Assembly: GCA_946002345.1 (NCBI GenBank)
Contig: CAMFZA010000099.1
Span: 1-6,490, forward strand
Source of the DNA: an uncultured Phascolarctobacterium sp.
GTDB lineage: Bacteria > Bacillota > Negativicutes > Acidaminococcales > Acidaminococcaceae
Length of the DNA stretch: 6,490 nucleotides
Direction: 5' to 3'
Below, one piece after another: positions 6,368 through 6,490 of this stretch. Made by a program: the position numbers and the translations under genes. The notes beneath the pieces were generated by a model. The model made no database searches. It had not been told where the DNA came from and saw only the letters and a list, made by a program, of their open reading frames with translations. How positions within the stretch are numbered: the stretch's first letter is position 1; each line of letters starts with the position of its first letter.

Positions 6368-6490
6368 TTAAGGTAAATAATTCAAAGGCTCCGTTACCTC
6401 GCCATGCAAACGCACCTCAAAATGGCAGTGGGGACCGGTGGAATAACCGGTGCTACCGGCGTAGGCAATGCAGGTGCCCTTAGTCACATA
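6368..6490 (-). CDS. M23 (LytM-type) peptidase/murein hydrolase activator, C-terminal fragment cut by the window edge
   Basis: Only the last 40 residues and the TAA stop are inside the window; the gene continues beyond 6490. Translating the complement gives a protein end containing KGTCIAYAGSTGYSTGPHCH and then FEVRLHG, ending in EPLNYLP. This is the characteristic end of the M23 fold, with the second zinc-ligand motif H-x-H present as HCH (more usually HLH). The first His and the Asp ligands lie outside, so whether it is an active endopeptidase or a degenerate EnvC-like activator cannot be decided here. M23 proteins cut peptidoglycan cross-links or activate amidases in the envelope. The position 39 bp upstream of ctpA on the same strand suggests one transcription unit. 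In related genomes ftsE and ftsX often precede such a pair; that is an expectation from family knowledge and is not seen here. Confidence 0.9.
   Translation of the reverse strand, partial: YVTKGTCIAYAGSTGYSTGPHCHFEVRLHGEVTEPLNYLP

Overview
The window is about 6.5 kb of chromosomal-type bacterial DNA. It is densely coding and holds six genes, the last one partial. I see no mobile element, CRISPR array, tRNA or rRNA. The gene content fits a meso-diaminopimelate-containing anaerobe of the Firmicutes, possibly a Gram-negative-walled Negativicutes member. This rests on an M23 peptidase followed by a CtpA-type S41 protease (an FtsEX/EnvC-like operon layout), a stand-alone meso-DAP dehydrogenase, and a soluble multi-PAS hybrid kinase. 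The placement is an inference and is not proved by the sequence.

Left half, plus strand. Positions 12-2594 encode an 860-residue hybrid sensor histidine kinase/response regulator. It has three tandem copies of a PAS-like sensory module, a full HisKA/HATPase core and a C-terminal receiver domain, with no membrane segment. A 65-bp gap with a near-consensus promoter follows, then a monoacylglycerol lipase/lysophospholipase-like serine hydrolase. Its start is best placed at 2675 from the ribosome binding site.

Right half, minus strand, reading from the right edge leftward. The order is the end of an M23 (LytM-type) peptidase, a CtpA-family S41 peptidase, meso-diaminopimelate dehydrogenase (ddh), and a small thioredoxin-fold protein of the ArsC/Spx family. 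The first three all concern the cell wall or envelope: one cleaves peptidoglycan or activates its hydrolases, one processes exported proteins, and one makes the diaminopimelate used in peptidoglycan and lysine. Gaps are 39, 80 and 57 bp, so partial or full co-transcription is plausible. The ctpA-ddh gap also carries a candidate promoter and a small inverted repeat.

The two halves converge on a strong hairpin at 3670-3698. It has a T-rich tract on both sides and probably terminates transcription from both directions.

The families are all recognisable. The points most worth a second look are the triplicated sensory module with its unclear gene start, the cell-wall gene grouping, and the ddh leader. 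I do not see evidence for a wholly new system.
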